Positions 7,032-17,553 of a DNA stretch of 64,000 nt are shown piece by piece. Below the pieces are notes generated by a model. It searched no databases. It was not told the origin of the DNA and worked only from the letters and a program-made list of their open reading frames with translations. The DNA lies in the NCBI GenBank assembly GCA_031253985.1, contig JAIRVH010000223.1:46232-110231 (forward strand). The letters run 5' to 3'. The position numbers and the translations under genes were made by a program. This stretch comes from Sphingobacterium sp. (GTDB lineage Bacteria > Bacteroidota > Bacteroidia > Sphingobacteriales > Sphingobacteriaceae). The first letter of the stretch is position 1. Each line of letters opens with the position of its first letter.

Positions 7032-9731
7032 TCACTTTAATCGATCATTTAATTGTTGCTCATAAAGTGATCCTATCGACATTTTTCTATTTTGATTTTC
7101 CCAATAACCGGTATTTCTATTTTTCAGCCTTCCAGCGCTTTTTTCACCTTTTACCCCTATCGCAAAGTTTTGTCCGGAAACCCATGGTTTTTGTACGGCA
7201 GCACTTTTGACTTTGCAATTCCATAAGACTTGCGTCACTCCGGCCCAGCCATGTCCACTCCCCCAGTTACCTCGATCCTGCACATTAATTTCACCATCCG
7301 TTACAATCTCATCGTAGAGCGTTCCAACGGCCCACCGATGGTGCGGACCGATATCGGCATGTGTTCTCTGCGCACTGGAATGGCTAAAAACGTTCGGTCC
7401 AAGGGTCCTTGCTCCAGTTACGTAATCATGCCGGCCTTCCGTTGTATAAAGATCTTTAAATAAATTAAGCTGACCGTCGTTATTGAATGAATACCTACGA
7501 CCGCCAGTAATCTGAGATTTTCCATCGAGGCATTTTGATGTCGTCACGGTAACTTGTTTGGCAAAAGCCCCAAGACTCACTGCCGCATAACCAAAATAGC
7601 GGGCGGTGATATTTCTGACCCAGGCATTCTCTATTTTATCCATATCAACAGCTATCCAGCCATGATTTTCGTCTTCATCACGCACAAAATCAGATTCGAA
7701 ACGTATATTTTCGATTCCGACTTCACGTATACGTCCGTCAAAGGTGTAAGGAATGACCGCAACCTTTCCGTACCTTGGATCAATCGCCATAACTAAAGGG
7801 TTATCAAAAAAGATGGAATCACCTTTAATGGCCAAAATCGTACGTTCAAAATTCAATTTGTATTCTCGCGCTGTCCACTGCTTGGTACCTTCTCTTTTTT
7901 CGATTTGATTCATCTGAAGTCCCTCAATCCAGGCATCATTCATTTCATAAGAAAGCAGTATTTGATCACCGGCTTTCAGCATGTTATGCTGATCGACAAC
8001 GACATATTTAACTCCGACAGGTGCATAGCTTTCCTTAACATACTGTTTTCTGGCTTTGTCCTCGGTATAGTTGCCCATCCCTGCAATCTTTAGCAAGCTC
8101 CGTTGATGCGTGCCCGTTGCTTTGAGCAAGGTTTGTCCCTCGGCATCGCCCTCACCTCTCAACACAACGCCGCTAGCATGAATTTCTAGGCTCCCCGGTA
8201 TCCCGTAAATTCCTTTTCTTAGCAAAACAGCACCTCTATAACCACTTTTATCAAGCGGTTTTGCCGATACGGCATCAATTGCTTCCTGGATGACCTGCTG
8301 GTCGTGACCAGTTCCTGAAGGCTTCACCGCTACAACAACAGGTATATCGGGCAGCTTTTTATCCCCCTGATGATAACCTACATGACTAAAATCTGGGATA
8401 ATATTCCCTTGGGCATCAGGAAAGTAAACCAGCTTTCCAGCTGGATTTTTCCTGACCAGATCCGATTGCACTTTTCCTGACTGTAGCTCTTCTTGCCGGT
8501 GCAATGCTTCCAAAAAATAATAATCTGCGTAACTCAAGGGTTTATCCACTTCAGTATTGGAAGGTTTTGATCCTGTACTGTGCAACAATATAAAACCTTT
8601 ATTCTTATTTGGTGCCGACATGTAGCCGTCTATCAGGTTAGACAATATGGTCTGTGCCTTCATCAGATAATCTTTACCCTGATTGCTAAAAGTACTTAAT
8701 TCCAAAAGTCCCGATGCAATTACTGCCGCTGCCGATACATCACGAGGTTCATTTGGAATATTGGGCGCATCGAAATCCCAGTAAGGGATCAGGTCTTTCG
8801 GCATATGGGGGTGCGTGAATAGCCAATGTGCAACTTTTTCAGCTTGCTGTAAATATTTGGGATCTCCCGTTTCTCTGTAACACATGGTGTAGCCATACAG
8901 TGCCCAGGCTTCGCCGCGGGACCAGGTAGATTCATCGCTCAGACCCTGATGTGTATTTCTGTGCTGTACAGCGCCAGTTTTCGGATTATAATCGATCACG
9001 TGATAGGTACTGTAATCGGGTCTGAAATGATTTTTGAGCGTCGTGTTGGCATGGCTCACGGCAATATGGTAATACGTTGAGTCACCTGTTAGCCTGGTTG
9101 CTTCAAACAGTAATTCTAGATTAAGCATATTATCAATGATAACCGGAAAATCCCAGCGATGGCTATTGTGATCCCAAGAACGTATACAGCCGACAGTCGG
9201 ATTAAAGCGTGTTGCCAGCGTTTTGGCAGCCTGAACAATCACGTCCCGATAGTGTGGATCTGCAGTTAACCGGTAACCATTTCCAACGCTGCAATAGATC
9301 TTAAAGCCCATATCATGGGTCTTTCCATTAAATTGTTCCGCTTCTATCGACTTAGTTGTTTCAGAAGCCAGCTCTTTCCATTTGCCCTTTCCGGTTTTTT
9401 CGTAGAGATACCATAGCACACCAGGAAAGAAACCGCTGGTCCAGTCGCCCCTTTTTACAGCAACCAGTTCATTATTTTCAGAAAGCGTCCGTGGAGAAAC
9501 CAATGATGAATCGCTTTTTTTCAATAGCTGCAATTCCCGATAAAGAAGCTGAGATTGTTGATCGGCGAGGCTCCAGGCTTTTTGCAGCTGCTTTGGACGC
9601 TGTGCCTCTGCATAGTGAAAAGTGCACAAAACTCCGATCAAAACAATTGTTTTGGCAATAGATGGCTTTTTAAAATTCCGAAAGCGCAAAAAGAGGGTAT
9701 ATCTTCGCAAAGACGTAGCATTAACATTCAT
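7032..9731 (-). CDS. GH88-type unsaturated uronyl hydrolase fused to a right-handed beta-helix domain
   Basis: 899 residues. A signal peptide lies behind an unusually long basic lead (hydrophobic core about 28-40, likely cut after YAEA). Residues about 50-415 are a GH88-type (alpha/alpha)6 barrel with HDMGF (D140) and VIIDNMLN (D200), matching the two catalytic aspartates of unsaturated glucuronyl hydrolases. Residues about 437-890 look like a pectate-lyase-type beta-helix (ILLRKGIYGIPGSLEI-like start, GVVLRGEG, VRNITARYFGYAAVS, NVQDRGNWGSGHGW). GH88 enzymes hydrate and release 4,5-unsaturated uronic acids made by lyases; the beta-helix may be a lyase, epimerase or binding module. Canonical GH88 proteins are about 380-400 residues, so this is a genuine fusion. 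The frame is open throughout with no sign of a missing stop. Confidence 0.85.
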   Translation of the reverse strand: MNVNATSLRRYTLFLRFRNFKKPSIAKTIVLIGVLCTFHYAEAQRPKQLQKAWSLADQQSQLLYRELQLLKKSDSSLVSPRTLSENNELVAVKRGDWTSGFFPGVLWYLYEKTGKGKWKELASETTKSIEAEQFNGKTHDMGFKIYCSVGNGYRLTADPHYRDVIVQAAKTLATRFNPTVGCIRSWDHNSHRWDFPVIIDNMLNLELLFEATRLTGDSTYYHIAVSHANTTLKNHFRPDYSTYHVIDYNPKTGAVQHRNTHQGLSDESTWSRGEAWALYGYTMCYRETGDPKYLQQAEKVAHWLFTHPHMPKDLIPYWDFDAPNIPNEPRDVSAAAVIASGLLELSTFSNQGKDYLMKAQTILSNLIDGYMSAPNKNKGFILLHSTGSKPSNTEVDKPLSYADYYFLEALHRQEELQSGKVQSDLVRKNPAGKLVYFPDAQGNIIPDFSHVGYHQGDKKLPDIPVVVAVKPSGTGHDQQVIQEAIDAVSAKPLDKSGYRGAVLLRKGIYGIPGSLEIHASGVVLRGEGDAEGQTLLKATGTHQRSLLKIAGMGNYTEDKARKQYVKESYAPVGVKYVVVDQHNMLKAGDQILLSYEMNDAWIEGLQMNQIEKREGTKQWTAREYKLNFERTILAIKGDSIFFDNPLVMAIDPRYGKVAVIPYTFDGRIREVGIENIRFESDFVRDEDENHGWIAVDMDKIENAWVRNITARYFGYAAVSLGAFAKQVTVTTSKCLDGKSQITGGRRYSFNNDGQLNLFKDLYTTEGRHDYVTGARTLGPNVFSHSSAQRTHADIGPHHRWAVGTLYDEIVTDGEINVQDRGNWGSGHGWAGVTQVLWNCKVKSAAVQKPWVSGQNFAIGVKGEKSAGRLKNRNTGYWENQNRKMSIGSLYEQQLNDRLK

Positions 9732-9790
9732 GTTATCTGTAGGTTTTTAAGGTGAACTGGTTAAATTATTTGATCAGGAGACAAGGAAAA

Positions 9791-10978
9791 TCACAACCAT
9801 ATCAGCGGGTTGCGAATGGGCAAATTGCGGATCACCTCATCCTCCTGTGGGTCATGATCGAGGTCGATCCAGAGCTGCAGGTAATCTTTATTCCGGAAGG
9901 CTGCTGCCGAAAATACAAGTGCCGGATGCGCAATCGGCCACTGCTCCCAATACATGACATCTTTCTGATAAGGCCATTTCTGTTTATCTGCAATATAGGG
10001 AATCATAAAATCGACTCCTTTTTGTATAGTACGTCCATCGGGTAGTGCATACTGCCAAAGGGATTTATTGGCCTTGGAAAGAATCTGGCAAATCATGGTC
10101 ATCGCATCCAGATTGAACAGCGAATAGCCATAGGGTTTTGTACGCTGCAGCTCTCTCGGGAAACTCCCGTTGCTTTCCATTTGATTCGGCAGCAATACAT
10201 CTTCATAGCGATCTGCACATTTATTGAGCAACAGGGTATCTTGTACCAAACTTGAAAATGCGGCAACCTGCATCACCCAACAGGTCCCGTGGTTATTGGC
10301 CGCATTCATCTCGTCCATCCCATATTGATGTGTTGTAAGCCAGCGTAAATAGGCCGCAAACCAGCGATGTATGGCCTCTTTGGCTGACGCGGGAAAATTC
10401 GGATCATTTTGAAATATCTTTACGCCCTGCGCCACCTCCATCAGATGAATGGTATCAATGATACCTATACCTCGCCCTGTAAAACGTCCTTGTATAGCCT
10501 GCGCATAAAGAAGATTGGGATTCATCATGGTCTCTGCATCCACAAACCAAGCCTTTAAATGGCGAAGCGCCTGCTGTACATATTTTTTATCCGGATTCAA
10601 ACGATAAGCTGAGGCCAGTGCCCCCACAATTCTGCTGAACCGGATCATCGCTTTCCGATGTTCGACGAAATTAGCCGGATTGCTCATACCATCCCTTTGT
10701 ATATAGGGGGCAGCGGGATCTTTGGGATCGGGCCACCAATAATCGCCTTCGGAATAAAAATCATGTATACCACCGGTACTCCGAACGGCTCTGTACGCAG
10801 TCACCGTCAATGGTTTCTGCTTCATCGCCCATTTCGACTGCTTTGTAATAACGGGACGCAGCACATGGATGATCTCCTGATCAAAAACACCTTCTTTACC
10901 TTTAGCCTTCAGTAATATTGGGGAAATTATAATCCCAAGAAGACAGCTTACAATGCTAACAATTGATGTTGATTTCAT
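9791..10978 (-). CDS. Alginate-lyase-fold polysaccharide lyase (PL38-like)
   Basis: 395 residues with an N-terminal hydrophobic signal (SIVSCLLGIIISPILL). The body fits the Alginate_lyase (PF05426) alpha/alpha-toroid: DYWWPDPKDPAAPYIQRDGMSNP, RHLKAWFVD.ETMMNPNLLYAQAIQG and NNHGTCWVMQV, the last being the conserved Asn-Asn-His-Gly catalytic region. Bacteroidota members of this type include glucuronan lyases (PL38), so cleavage of beta-linked glucuronate is the best guess; alginate is possible but no alginate-specific partner genes are present. It sits 59 bp before the GH88 fusion, which would process the unsaturated ends that a lyase makes. Confidence 0.75.
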   Translation of the reverse strand: MKSTSIVSIVSCLLGIIISPILLKAKGKEGVFDQEIIHVLRPVITKQSKWAMKQKPLTVTAYRAVRSTGGIHDFYSEGDYWWPDPKDPAAPYIQRDGMSNPANFVEHRKAMIRFSRIVGALASAYRLNPDKKYVQQALRHLKAWFVDAETMMNPNLLYAQAIQGRFTGRGIGIIDTIHLMEVAQGVKIFQNDPNFPASAKEAIHRWFAAYLRWLTTHQYGMDEMNAANNHGTCWVMQVAAFSSLVQDTLLLNKCADRYEDVLLPNQMESNGSFPRELQRTKPYGYSLFNLDAMTMICQILSKANKSLWQYALPDGRTIQKGVDFMIPYIADKQKWPYQKDVMYWEQWPIAHPALVFSAAAFRNKDYLQLWIDLDHDPQEDEVIRNLPIRNPLIWL

Positions 10979-10995
10979 TTTTCCTCGATTTTGAT

Positions 10996-13566
10996 TTATA
11001 GGGGAACAATCCGATACCGCTTACCTTTTACCGTCTCAAATTGCACTTCGAACGTTTTCGTCGATCCTAACGATGGCAATTTGGACGGGTCCGCTATAGT
11101 AGACGGCAGCTGTTCCGGCTTGTATAGCAGGGCATTTTCTGTTACAGTGTCTGGATTGGATTCGATGCCGACAACTTTAACGGGCAGCGGTGTACGCAAA
11201 CGGCAGACACCACCGATATTGGACACGATAGCTGCTTCGGTCAGCGTCTTATTTTTCCAGGTCATATCGACAGTAAAGTTTCCTCTGGCCTTAATCCCTT
11301 TAATTGTGCCCGCAGCCCATTCATCCGGTAAAGCCGGTAATAAATGAACAGCACCATCATGACTTTGCAGCAGCATCTCTGTCATTCCTGCCGTAGCACC
11401 AAAGTTACCGTCAATTTGAAAAGGTGGATGGGCATCAAAAAGATTCGGATACGCTCCCCCACCGCTCATCTGCGCACGATCCAATTTAGGATCGATAAAA
11501 TTTAAGGCATCCTGAAGGATTTTATAAGCGTGATTTCCATCTTGAAGCCTTGCCCACCAATTTGTCTTCCAGGCCATCGACCAGCCGGTACTGACATCGC
11601 CTCTTAAAAGCAATGAACGCTTGGAGGCTGCAGCCAAAGCTTTGTTTTCTGCCAAGCTGATCTGATTGCCCGGATACAGTCCAAAAAGATGAGAAATATG
11701 GCGATGCTGATCTTTTGGATCATCCCAGTCTTTAAACCACTCTTGTAACTGCCCATATTGGCCTACCTGATAGGGATAAAGCTTTCCCTTCGCCTGTTCT
11801 AAAGCTGATCTAAACTCGGGGTCAACCTGCAGGATATTACTGGAGCGGATAACAGCTGTAAAGAGCTCACGAATGATTGCCATATCCATTGTAGAAGCCA
11901 TGGTCAACTGGTATTCTTTGCCCGCTATTTTAACCGTATTTTCAGGCGAAGTAGAAGGGTTCGTGATCAAGTATTTATTTTCGGGATCCGCGATCAGCCA
12001 TTGCAGCATAAATTGGGCCGCACCCTTCATCAAGGGATAGGCTTTCTCCTTCAAGAAAGTCCGGTCGCCCGTAAAGCGGTAGTGCTCCCAGAGATGTGTG
12101 CTCAACCATGCACCCGCCATAGGCCAGGCCGACCAACGTGGCATTCCTTTGGGATCCCAGTCATATCCCCCCGGCGGGGAAGTTTTGGCCCAGAGATCGG
12201 AATTATGGTGAACAACCCAACCTTGGTTGATATTATAATTTATCGATGCCGTTTTAGCCCCATTGACGGCCAGCTCATTCATAAAATCAAACAGAGGTTG
12301 ATGACATTCCGCAAGATTGGTATTCTCCGCTAGCCAATAATTCATCTCTGTATTGATATTGGTCGTATAATTACTACCCCAGGGCGGCTGTACATGATCG
12401 TTCCAAATACCCTGTAAATTGGCAGGCCTTCCACCTTGCCTCGAACTGGCAATCAGCAGATATCGGCCATAATGATAATACAGTGTCAAAAGTCCCAGAT
12501 CTGCTTTTTCGTTGGAAAACTGCATGATACGCTGGTCTGTCGGCAATTTATCGTGAGGCGAACTGCCATTCAGCTCAAAAGCAACACGATTGAATAGCGC
12601 CTGATAGTCTTTTTGATGACTTGAAGACAAGGTCTGAAAACTCTTTTTTGAGACATTATTCGAAAGATTTCTTGCGAGCAACCGGGCATCTTTCCCCTCC
12701 CGGCTCGGTGATTTATCAAAACCGTTAAAACTTGTCGCTTCCGTCAAAAATAAAAGTACCTCGTCAGCACCTACGATTTTAAGCTTATCCTGATCTTTTT
12801 GAACCCTGCCACCGGTTGTTTTTACCCTTACTTGCATCGCAAAGCTCATCCCTTTTCCGTTAATGCTATCATACACTACTTGCTGAGGTTCGTAATCTCT
12901 ATTCGCCACAAAACTGGGTGCTTTCCCCAAAAGGACCAGCTGATTATTGCCCTCAGCCGACACATGATAATTAAGCTTACTGGTCAGGGAAAGATCCAAT
13001 GTAAGTGATTTTTTCCGGTCTGCTTTCAATCGGACAACCAAGGCTTTGTCGGGAAAGCTGATAAAACTCTCCCGTTGATATTGAACCCCTTCGTAGGAAT
13101 AGCTGACCAGGTTAATAGCCCGCGCGAGATCCAGCTCCCTTTTATAGTCTTTAACCTTTTTTTCATCCTGACGAAAATCCAGCCAGAGATCTCCCATCGG
13201 CAGATAGCGCGCCGAATATGGTCCCTGCATTTTCTTCCAGAGAACGGCTGCATCGTCATACTTTCCGGTAAAAATAGCTTCGCGCACCTGAGGTAGGACC
13301 TGAGGGCCCTTTGGATTATTGCCCGCATCGGGTTCACCCGACCACAACGTATTATCGTTAATCTGGAACCTATCTTTACGCACCCCGCCAAAGACCATGG
13401 CGCCTGTTGTGCCATTACCGAGCGGCAGCGCCTCTTCCCAAAGCGATGCCGGCTGATTATACCAAAGCTTAAGCTGCTGCGAATTGCTTTGTGCACGGCA
13501 GGGCGAAATCGTCCCTAGTACGCCAAGCAGTAAAAAGAGGTTCAAATGATTTGTTACTTTTAACAT
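10996..13566 (-). CDS. GH95 alpha-L-fucosidase / alpha-L-galactosidase
   Basis: 856 residues with a signal peptide ([17 protein letters not shown]). It starts with the GH95 signature [28 protein letters not shown]. The catalytic core has [12 protein letters not shown] (the two Asn that assist catalysis), [10 protein letters not shown] (the acid Glu) and [23 protein letters not shown] (the Asp). GH95 enzymes are inverting and remove terminal alpha-1,2-L-fucose or L-galactose. Length fits the family (about 780-850). It is 7 bp downstream of the GH2 gene and 17 bp upstream of the lyase gene, so it is co-transcribed. Confidence 0.9.
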   Translation of the reverse strand: MLKVTNHLNLFLLLGVLGTISPCRAQSNSQQLKLWYNQPASLWEEALPLGNGTTGAMVFGGVRKDRFQINDNTLWSGEPDAGNNPKGPQVLPQVREAIFTGKYDDAAVLWKKMQGPYSARYLPMGDLWLDFRQDEKKVKDYKRELDLARAINLVSYSYEGVQYQRESFISFPDKALVVRLKADRKKSLTLDLSLTSKLNYHVSAEGNNQLVLLGKAPSFVANRDYEPQQVVYDSINGKGMSFAMQVRVKTTGGRVQKDQDKLKIVGADEVLLFLTEATSFNGFDKSPSREGKDARLLARNLSNNVSKKSFQTLSSSHQKDYQALFNRVAFELNGSSPHDKLPTDQRIMQFSNEKADLGLLTLYYHYGRYLLIASSRQGGRPANLQGIWNDHVQPPWGSNYTTNINTEMNYWLAENTNLAECHQPLFDFMNELAVNGAKTASINYNINQGWVVHHNSDLWAKTSPPGGYDWDPKGMPRWSAWPMAGAWLSTHLWEHYRFTGDRTFLKEKAYPLMKGAAQFMLQWLIADPENKYLITNPSTSPENTVKIAGKEYQLTMASTMDMAIIRELFTAVIRSSNILQVDPEFRSALEQAKGKLYPYQVGQYGQLQEWFKDWDDPKDQHRHISHLFGLYPGNQISLAENKALAAASKRSLLLRGDVSTGWSMAWKTNWWARLQDGNHAYKILQDALNFIDPKLDRAQMSGGGAYPNLFDAHPPFQIDGNFGATAGMTEMLLQSHDGAVHLLPALPDEWAAGTIKGIKARGNFTVDMTWKNKTLTEAAIVSNIGGVCRLRTPLPVKVVGIESNPDTVTENALLYKPEQLPSTIADPSKLPSLGSTKTFEVQFETVKGKRYRIVPL

Positions 13567-13573
13567 CTTGTAC

Positions 13574-16045
13574 TTATTTTTCTATTGTTAACAAGGTACT
13601 TGCAGATCCTTCCATCCGACCGGATACCACAGCCCTTCCCGAAGGCAGCTGAAGTTTAATCAGTGCACGGCCATTATACGCCTGTACTTTTTTCGATCCC
13701 GTAGAAGTCCCTTGATCGACAATCAACTGACCATCGCCGGTTGAACCGAAATAAATCCAATCTTTCGCATCCAGACAGGGGGTATTCGTTTCATCCACAA
13801 TCTGAGCCTGCACAGTAATCATATCACCTTTCGCAGCAACCTGCTCGACAAGCAGCTTTGCTGGCTTACCCCATTTTTTTGTCTGATATTGCTGTTCAAT
13901 TTCATCCACGAGCATGTCGCGGCCATTTTTCGCAATAGCTTTAATCTGATTGTTTCCTTCTTTCAATTTCACCATCCACCTTAAGCCCGCGGCTGGAAAA
14001 TCCTGACTGTTTCTTTTCTTTATTCCCTGACTTTCTCCATTGACAAAAAGCTCCACCTCCTTGGCATTGGAATACACCTTGATCATTTTTGACTCCTCCT
14101 TTTCACCCCAACGAACCGGCCAGCTATGTCCATAAATATGCAGCATTGGCTTCGCTGTCCAATATGACTGGAATACGTAGTAAGATTCCTTTTTGGTAAA
14201 ATCACGCTCTACAACACCCTTCTGATTGACATAGGGCACAGGATTGTCTGGCCGCACCGGAGTCGAAAAATCTTTAAATGGCCAATAGGCAGTCCCTGTG
14301 AGCCAAGGCATGGTTTCCTGTTCTTTTAAGTGCCAGTCGATGAGATTACAGATATAACTCTCACTCCAGTCTCCATCCTTGGAAACCCGGGCTGCACCAC
14401 CAATAAGTGAGGCATCGCCTGCCCGCTCATCTGTCGTACCGTCGCCTTTGATTTTCGCCAAAGCGCGATCAGGATCCTCGGCATGTCTTCTCGCATGGCT
14501 ATCTCCCCCCCATTCCACATGAAGAAAATGTTTTACCTTTTTCATTTCTTCTTCTGAAGCGGCTTTGTAATCGGTATAAACACCCCTGTACCAACCGGCC
14601 CAAATGGATGGCGAATAGATATCAACTATATCTTTACAGAAATCACAGCGCCGTATCGCTGTTTTTCTGTTCGGATCCAATTGATGAGACAAGGTATTGA
14701 GTTCACTCATAAAAGCTCTGATCTTCGCCTGATCGAATTCCGTAAAATCCCCCGGCCAATCATTTTCGTTGCCGAGCCCCCAGATAATGACCGATGGATG
14801 GTTGTAATGCTGTTCAATCATATTGGTCAGCATCCGTTTTCCCTGACGCTGGTAGACTTCTCCTCCCAGCCCGCCCCTGCACCATGGAATCTCCTCCCAA
14901 ACCAAGATACCCAGGCTATCACAGGCTTCAAGCACTTTACGGCTCTGCTGGTAATGTCCCAAACGTATAAAGTTTACACCCATCTCTTTCATCAGGGTCA
15001 TCTCTTGCAGGATTTGTTCATCAGTCATGGCGGCAGCCACACCGGCATGATCCTCATGACGGTGCGTACCACGAAGCAAAAGCCTTTTGCCGTTCAGCAG
15101 AAAAGGACCTTTTTCTTTAAATTCTACATGTCTAAAGCCAAATACGCTCTCTTCTTTATAGACCTGTCCATTACTTTTGACCGTTGTGACCAGACGGTAT
15201 AAAGCGGGTTGCTCTGGACTCCAAAGCTGCGGCTTCTTGACCAGGAATTGTCCAAATTCAAGGTTTAACGCGCCCCTATTCACCTGCGGCTTCTGCGTTT
15301 GCACCATTTTTCCCGTAGGGTCGTAGAGTTGTGTTTCGACTTCAAAATCTGTCTGGGCTGAAGATGGCATCAGCCGTCCATGAATATGGACTACTCCCTG
15401 CTTACCATCGGCTCCGACTGTCGCATCGACAAATACACGCTCCAAGGCTGTCTGCGGGACATATTTCAAGTTAAGGTGCCTATAAATGCCGCCATAGATG
15501 TTAAAATCAGACAGATCAGAAGGAATCATTTCTAAATCACGTGAATTATCAACCCGGATTGAAAGCGGAATTTTACCTTTAAATTGTTTCTTAAAAGCAT
15601 CTGTGTTTTTAAACTTCTCAACCGCATCCGTAATGTCCACAGTCCATTCGTCATAGCCGCCGACATGCTCACCAACTTTAACCGTATGGATATAAACGGA
15701 TGTCTTTTGCCCAGCCCCTTCAAAATGAAGCAGGGTACGACCATGTAAATATGGGTTGTCTATAGCCAGCGATTTTCTATACCAGCTTGGCCCCTGATAA
15801 TAATTTACAGCAGGATCTACGGCATCCAGGGCATTATAACAATGTGGCAGATCCACCTGCTGCCATAAGGGAACAGACTCGGGATTACCGGCTCCCACAG
15901 GTCTTACGGCCTCCCAGATGCCACCAAGATCACTCTTCAAAAAATCCCAGCCTTGATCAATCCGCCTGACTTCCTGAGCGTGGAGCTGCGAAACTCCAAA
16001 AGTCAACAACAACGCAATTATTTTATTCAATCTACTTTTCTTCAT
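13574..16045 (-). CDS. GH2 beta-galactosidase / beta-glucuronidase-like
   Basis: I start this gene at the ATG at 16045 rather than the track start 16090, because [24 protein letters not shown] is a clean signal peptide and the longer form overlaps the GH29 gene. About 823 residues: sugar-binding jelly roll, immunoglobulin-like domain, then a TIM barrel with WGLGNENDW (acid/base Glu) and a candidate nucleophile in [10 protein letters not shown]-terminal Ig-like modules follow ([20 protein letters not shown] and a further domain). GH2 covers beta-galactosidases, beta-glucuronidases and beta-mannosidases; I cannot fix the sugar. In this operon beta-galactose or beta-glucuronate removal would fit. 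Confidence 0.87.
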   Translation of the reverse strand: MKKSRLNKIIALLLTFGVSQLHAQEVRRIDQGWDFLKSDLGGIWEAVRPVGAGNPESVPLWQQVDLPHCYNALDAVDPAVNYYQGPSWYRKSLAIDNPYLHGRTLLHFEGAGQKTSVYIHTVKVGEHVGGYDEWTVDITDAVEKFKNTDAFKKQFKGKIPLSIRVDNSRDLEMIPSDLSDFNIYGGIYRHLNLKYVPQTALERVFVDATVGADGKQGVVHIHGRLMPSSAQTDFEVETQLYDPTGKMVQTQKPQVNRGALNLEFGQFLVKKPQLWSPEQPALYRLVTTVKSNGQVYKEESVFGFRHVEFKEKGPFLLNGKRLLLRGTHRHEDHAGVAAAMTDEQILQEMTLMKEMGVNFIRLGHYQQSRKVLEACDSLGILVWEEIPWCRGGLGGEVYQRQGKRMLTNMIEQHYNHPSVIIWGLGNENDWPGDFTEFDQAKIRAFMSELNTLSHQLDPNRKTAIRRCDFCKDIVDIYSPSIWAGWYRGVYTDYKAASEEEMKKVKHFLHVEWGGDSHARRHAEDPDRALAKIKGDGTTDERAGDASLIGGAARVSKDGDWSESYICNLIDWHLKEQETMPWLTGTAYWPFKDFSTPVRPDNPVPYVNQKGVVERDFTKKESYYVFQSYWTAKPMLHIYGHSWPVRWGEKEESKMIKVYSNAKEVELFVNGESQGIKKRNSQDFPAAGLRWMVKLKEGNNQIKAIAKNGRDMLVDEIEQQYQTKKWGKPAKLLVEQVAAKGDMITVQAQIVDETNTPCLDAKDWIYFGSTGDGQLIVDQGTSTGSKKVQAYNGRALIKLQLPSGRAVVSGRMEGSASTLLTIEK

Positions 16046-16082
16046 TATGCTATTTGAGTATCTGCTTTCCATCTTATCGGCC

Positions 16083-17528
16083 TTACTCATCCAGAGCTCC
16101 GGTTTTCATTTTCTTTGCTCCTGACGGTGTATTTCCCTTAAATTTCCCGGCTATTTCGACCTTAATTACATTGGCAACTGCATCAATTGCCTGTTCTGGT
16201 ACGCTGATCCCGATCCCCGCGGCATTCTTTTTCACCTTTAACACCCGGCCATCAGCTAGAAGACTGGCTTTTAACACTTTGTTTGTAACAGGAAGTTCAA
16301 CTATTCCATTTTTCGGCCAGTCAAATACGGATATATATAAATAAGTTCGGTTTCCGTCTTCCTTCATGGTACATCTCCCCCATTCAAATGGTTGTAAGGG
16401 ACTGCTCTTGGTCGCATAGATGGCTTCACTATTTGTTTTCATCCATTTACCAATGACAGCCAAACGCGCTATACTTTCCTGCGGAAATGATCCGTCTGGT
16501 TTTGGACCAACGTTCAGTAAATAGTTTCCACCCTTGGAAGCGATGTCAACAAGATTGCGGATTAAGGTCTCCGCTGACTTCCATTTCTGATCGGATGTAC
16601 GATAACCCCAGGTACCATTCATCGTCATACAGGTTTCCCAGTGTTTACCTTCAAGTTCACTCCAATCCGGAATTTTCTGCTCGGGTGTTTTTGTATCGCC
16701 CGGAAAATTAGGCCGTTTCAATCGATCATTGGTAATAATATTTGGCTGCAAAGCCAATTGTTCCTGAAGCATATTTGCCGCTTCATCGGTCATATTGGTC
16801 GGTGTATCCCACCACAACACGGCAATATCACCATAGTTACTTAGCAATTCTTTGACCTGTGGCACCGATACGTTTTTGATATAATCGTTGAAACTGGCTG
16901 TTTCTTGTTTTGGATCCCAATGACCATGATGTGCTAAGGTGTAGGCATCAATACGCGTTGAATCTGGATTAGGCCAACCTTCCCGCATTAATTTACGGGC
17001 AGCAGATCCCCCGGGATTATTCCAATCCTGTGCCTGTGAGTAATAAAAGCCAAGTTTAACACCATATTTCCGGCAGGCTTCCGCCAAAGGTTTCAGCACG
17101 TCCTTTCCGTAAGGAGTAGCATCAACGATGTTCCACTTGCTCGCTTTTGTTTCGAAGAGTGCGAAACCATCGTGATGCTTTGCGGTGATAATCAGATATT
17201 TCATCCCGGCATCTTTGGCCATGCGTACCCATTCATCTGGATTATAGGCTGTGGGATTAAATTGTTGGGCCATGGCCTGATACTCATCAACCGGGATTTT
17301 AGATCGGTTCATGATCCATTCTGCTCCACCGCGTGCTTGTTCGTGCCCTCTATAAACACCGCCAAACTGGGCATAGACTCCCCAATGGATAAACATGCCA
17401 AACCGGGCTTCCTCCCACCATTTCATGCGTACACTATCAGGCATGCGACTTACTTGCGCATACAATACCCCCTTACTCATACCCATGATGAGGACAAGTG
17501 CCAGCAACATTTTATATATAGCTTTCAT
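16083..17528 (-). CDS. GH29 alpha-L-fucosidase
   Basis: I place the start at the ATG at 17528 (MKAIYKMLLALVLIMGMSKGVLYAQ, a signal peptide), 25 bp after the susD stop; the track start 17585 lies inside susD. About 481 residues. GH29 features: WWEEARFGMFIHWGVYAQFGGVYRG at the N terminus, YLIITAKHHDGFALFET, and YGDIAVLWWDTP with the likely nucleophile Asp. These retaining enzymes remove alpha-L-fucose from glycans. The pairing with GH95 in one operon suggests two different fucosyl or L-galactosyl linkages in the target. Probable location is the periplasm. Confidence 0.92.
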   Translation of the reverse strand: MKAIYKMLLALVLIMGMSKGVLYAQVSRMPDSVRMKWWEEARFGMFIHWGVYAQFGGVYRGHEQARGGAEWIMNRSKIPVDEYQAMAQQFNPTAYNPDEWVRMAKDAGMKYLIITAKHHDGFALFETKASKWNIVDATPYGKDVLKPLAEACRKYGVKLGFYYSQAQDWNNPGGSAARKLMREGWPNPDSTRIDAYTLAHHGHWDPKQETASFNDYIKNVSVPQVKELLSNYGDIAVLWWDTPTNMTDEAANMLQEQLALQPNIITNDRLKRPNFPGDTKTPEQKIPDWSELEGKHWETCMTMNGTWGYRTSDQKWKSAETLIRNLVDIASKGGNYLLNVGPKPDGSFPQESIARLAVIGKWMKTNSEAIYATKSSPLQPFEWGRCTMKEDGNRTYLYISVFDWPKNGIVELPVTNKVLKASLLADGRVLKVKKNAAGIGISVPEQAIDAVANVIKVEIAGKFKGNTPSGAKKMKTGALDE

Positions 17529-17553
17529 ACCTAAATTTTTCACAGTCCTTAAT

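Noticed and set aside
13026-13496. 156-residue minus-strand ORF
   Set aside because: Out-of-frame shadow of the GH95 gene, whose own frame has all catalytic motifs.
14681-15202. 173-residue plus-strand ORF
   Set aside because: Antisense to the GH2 gene; no recognisable motif.
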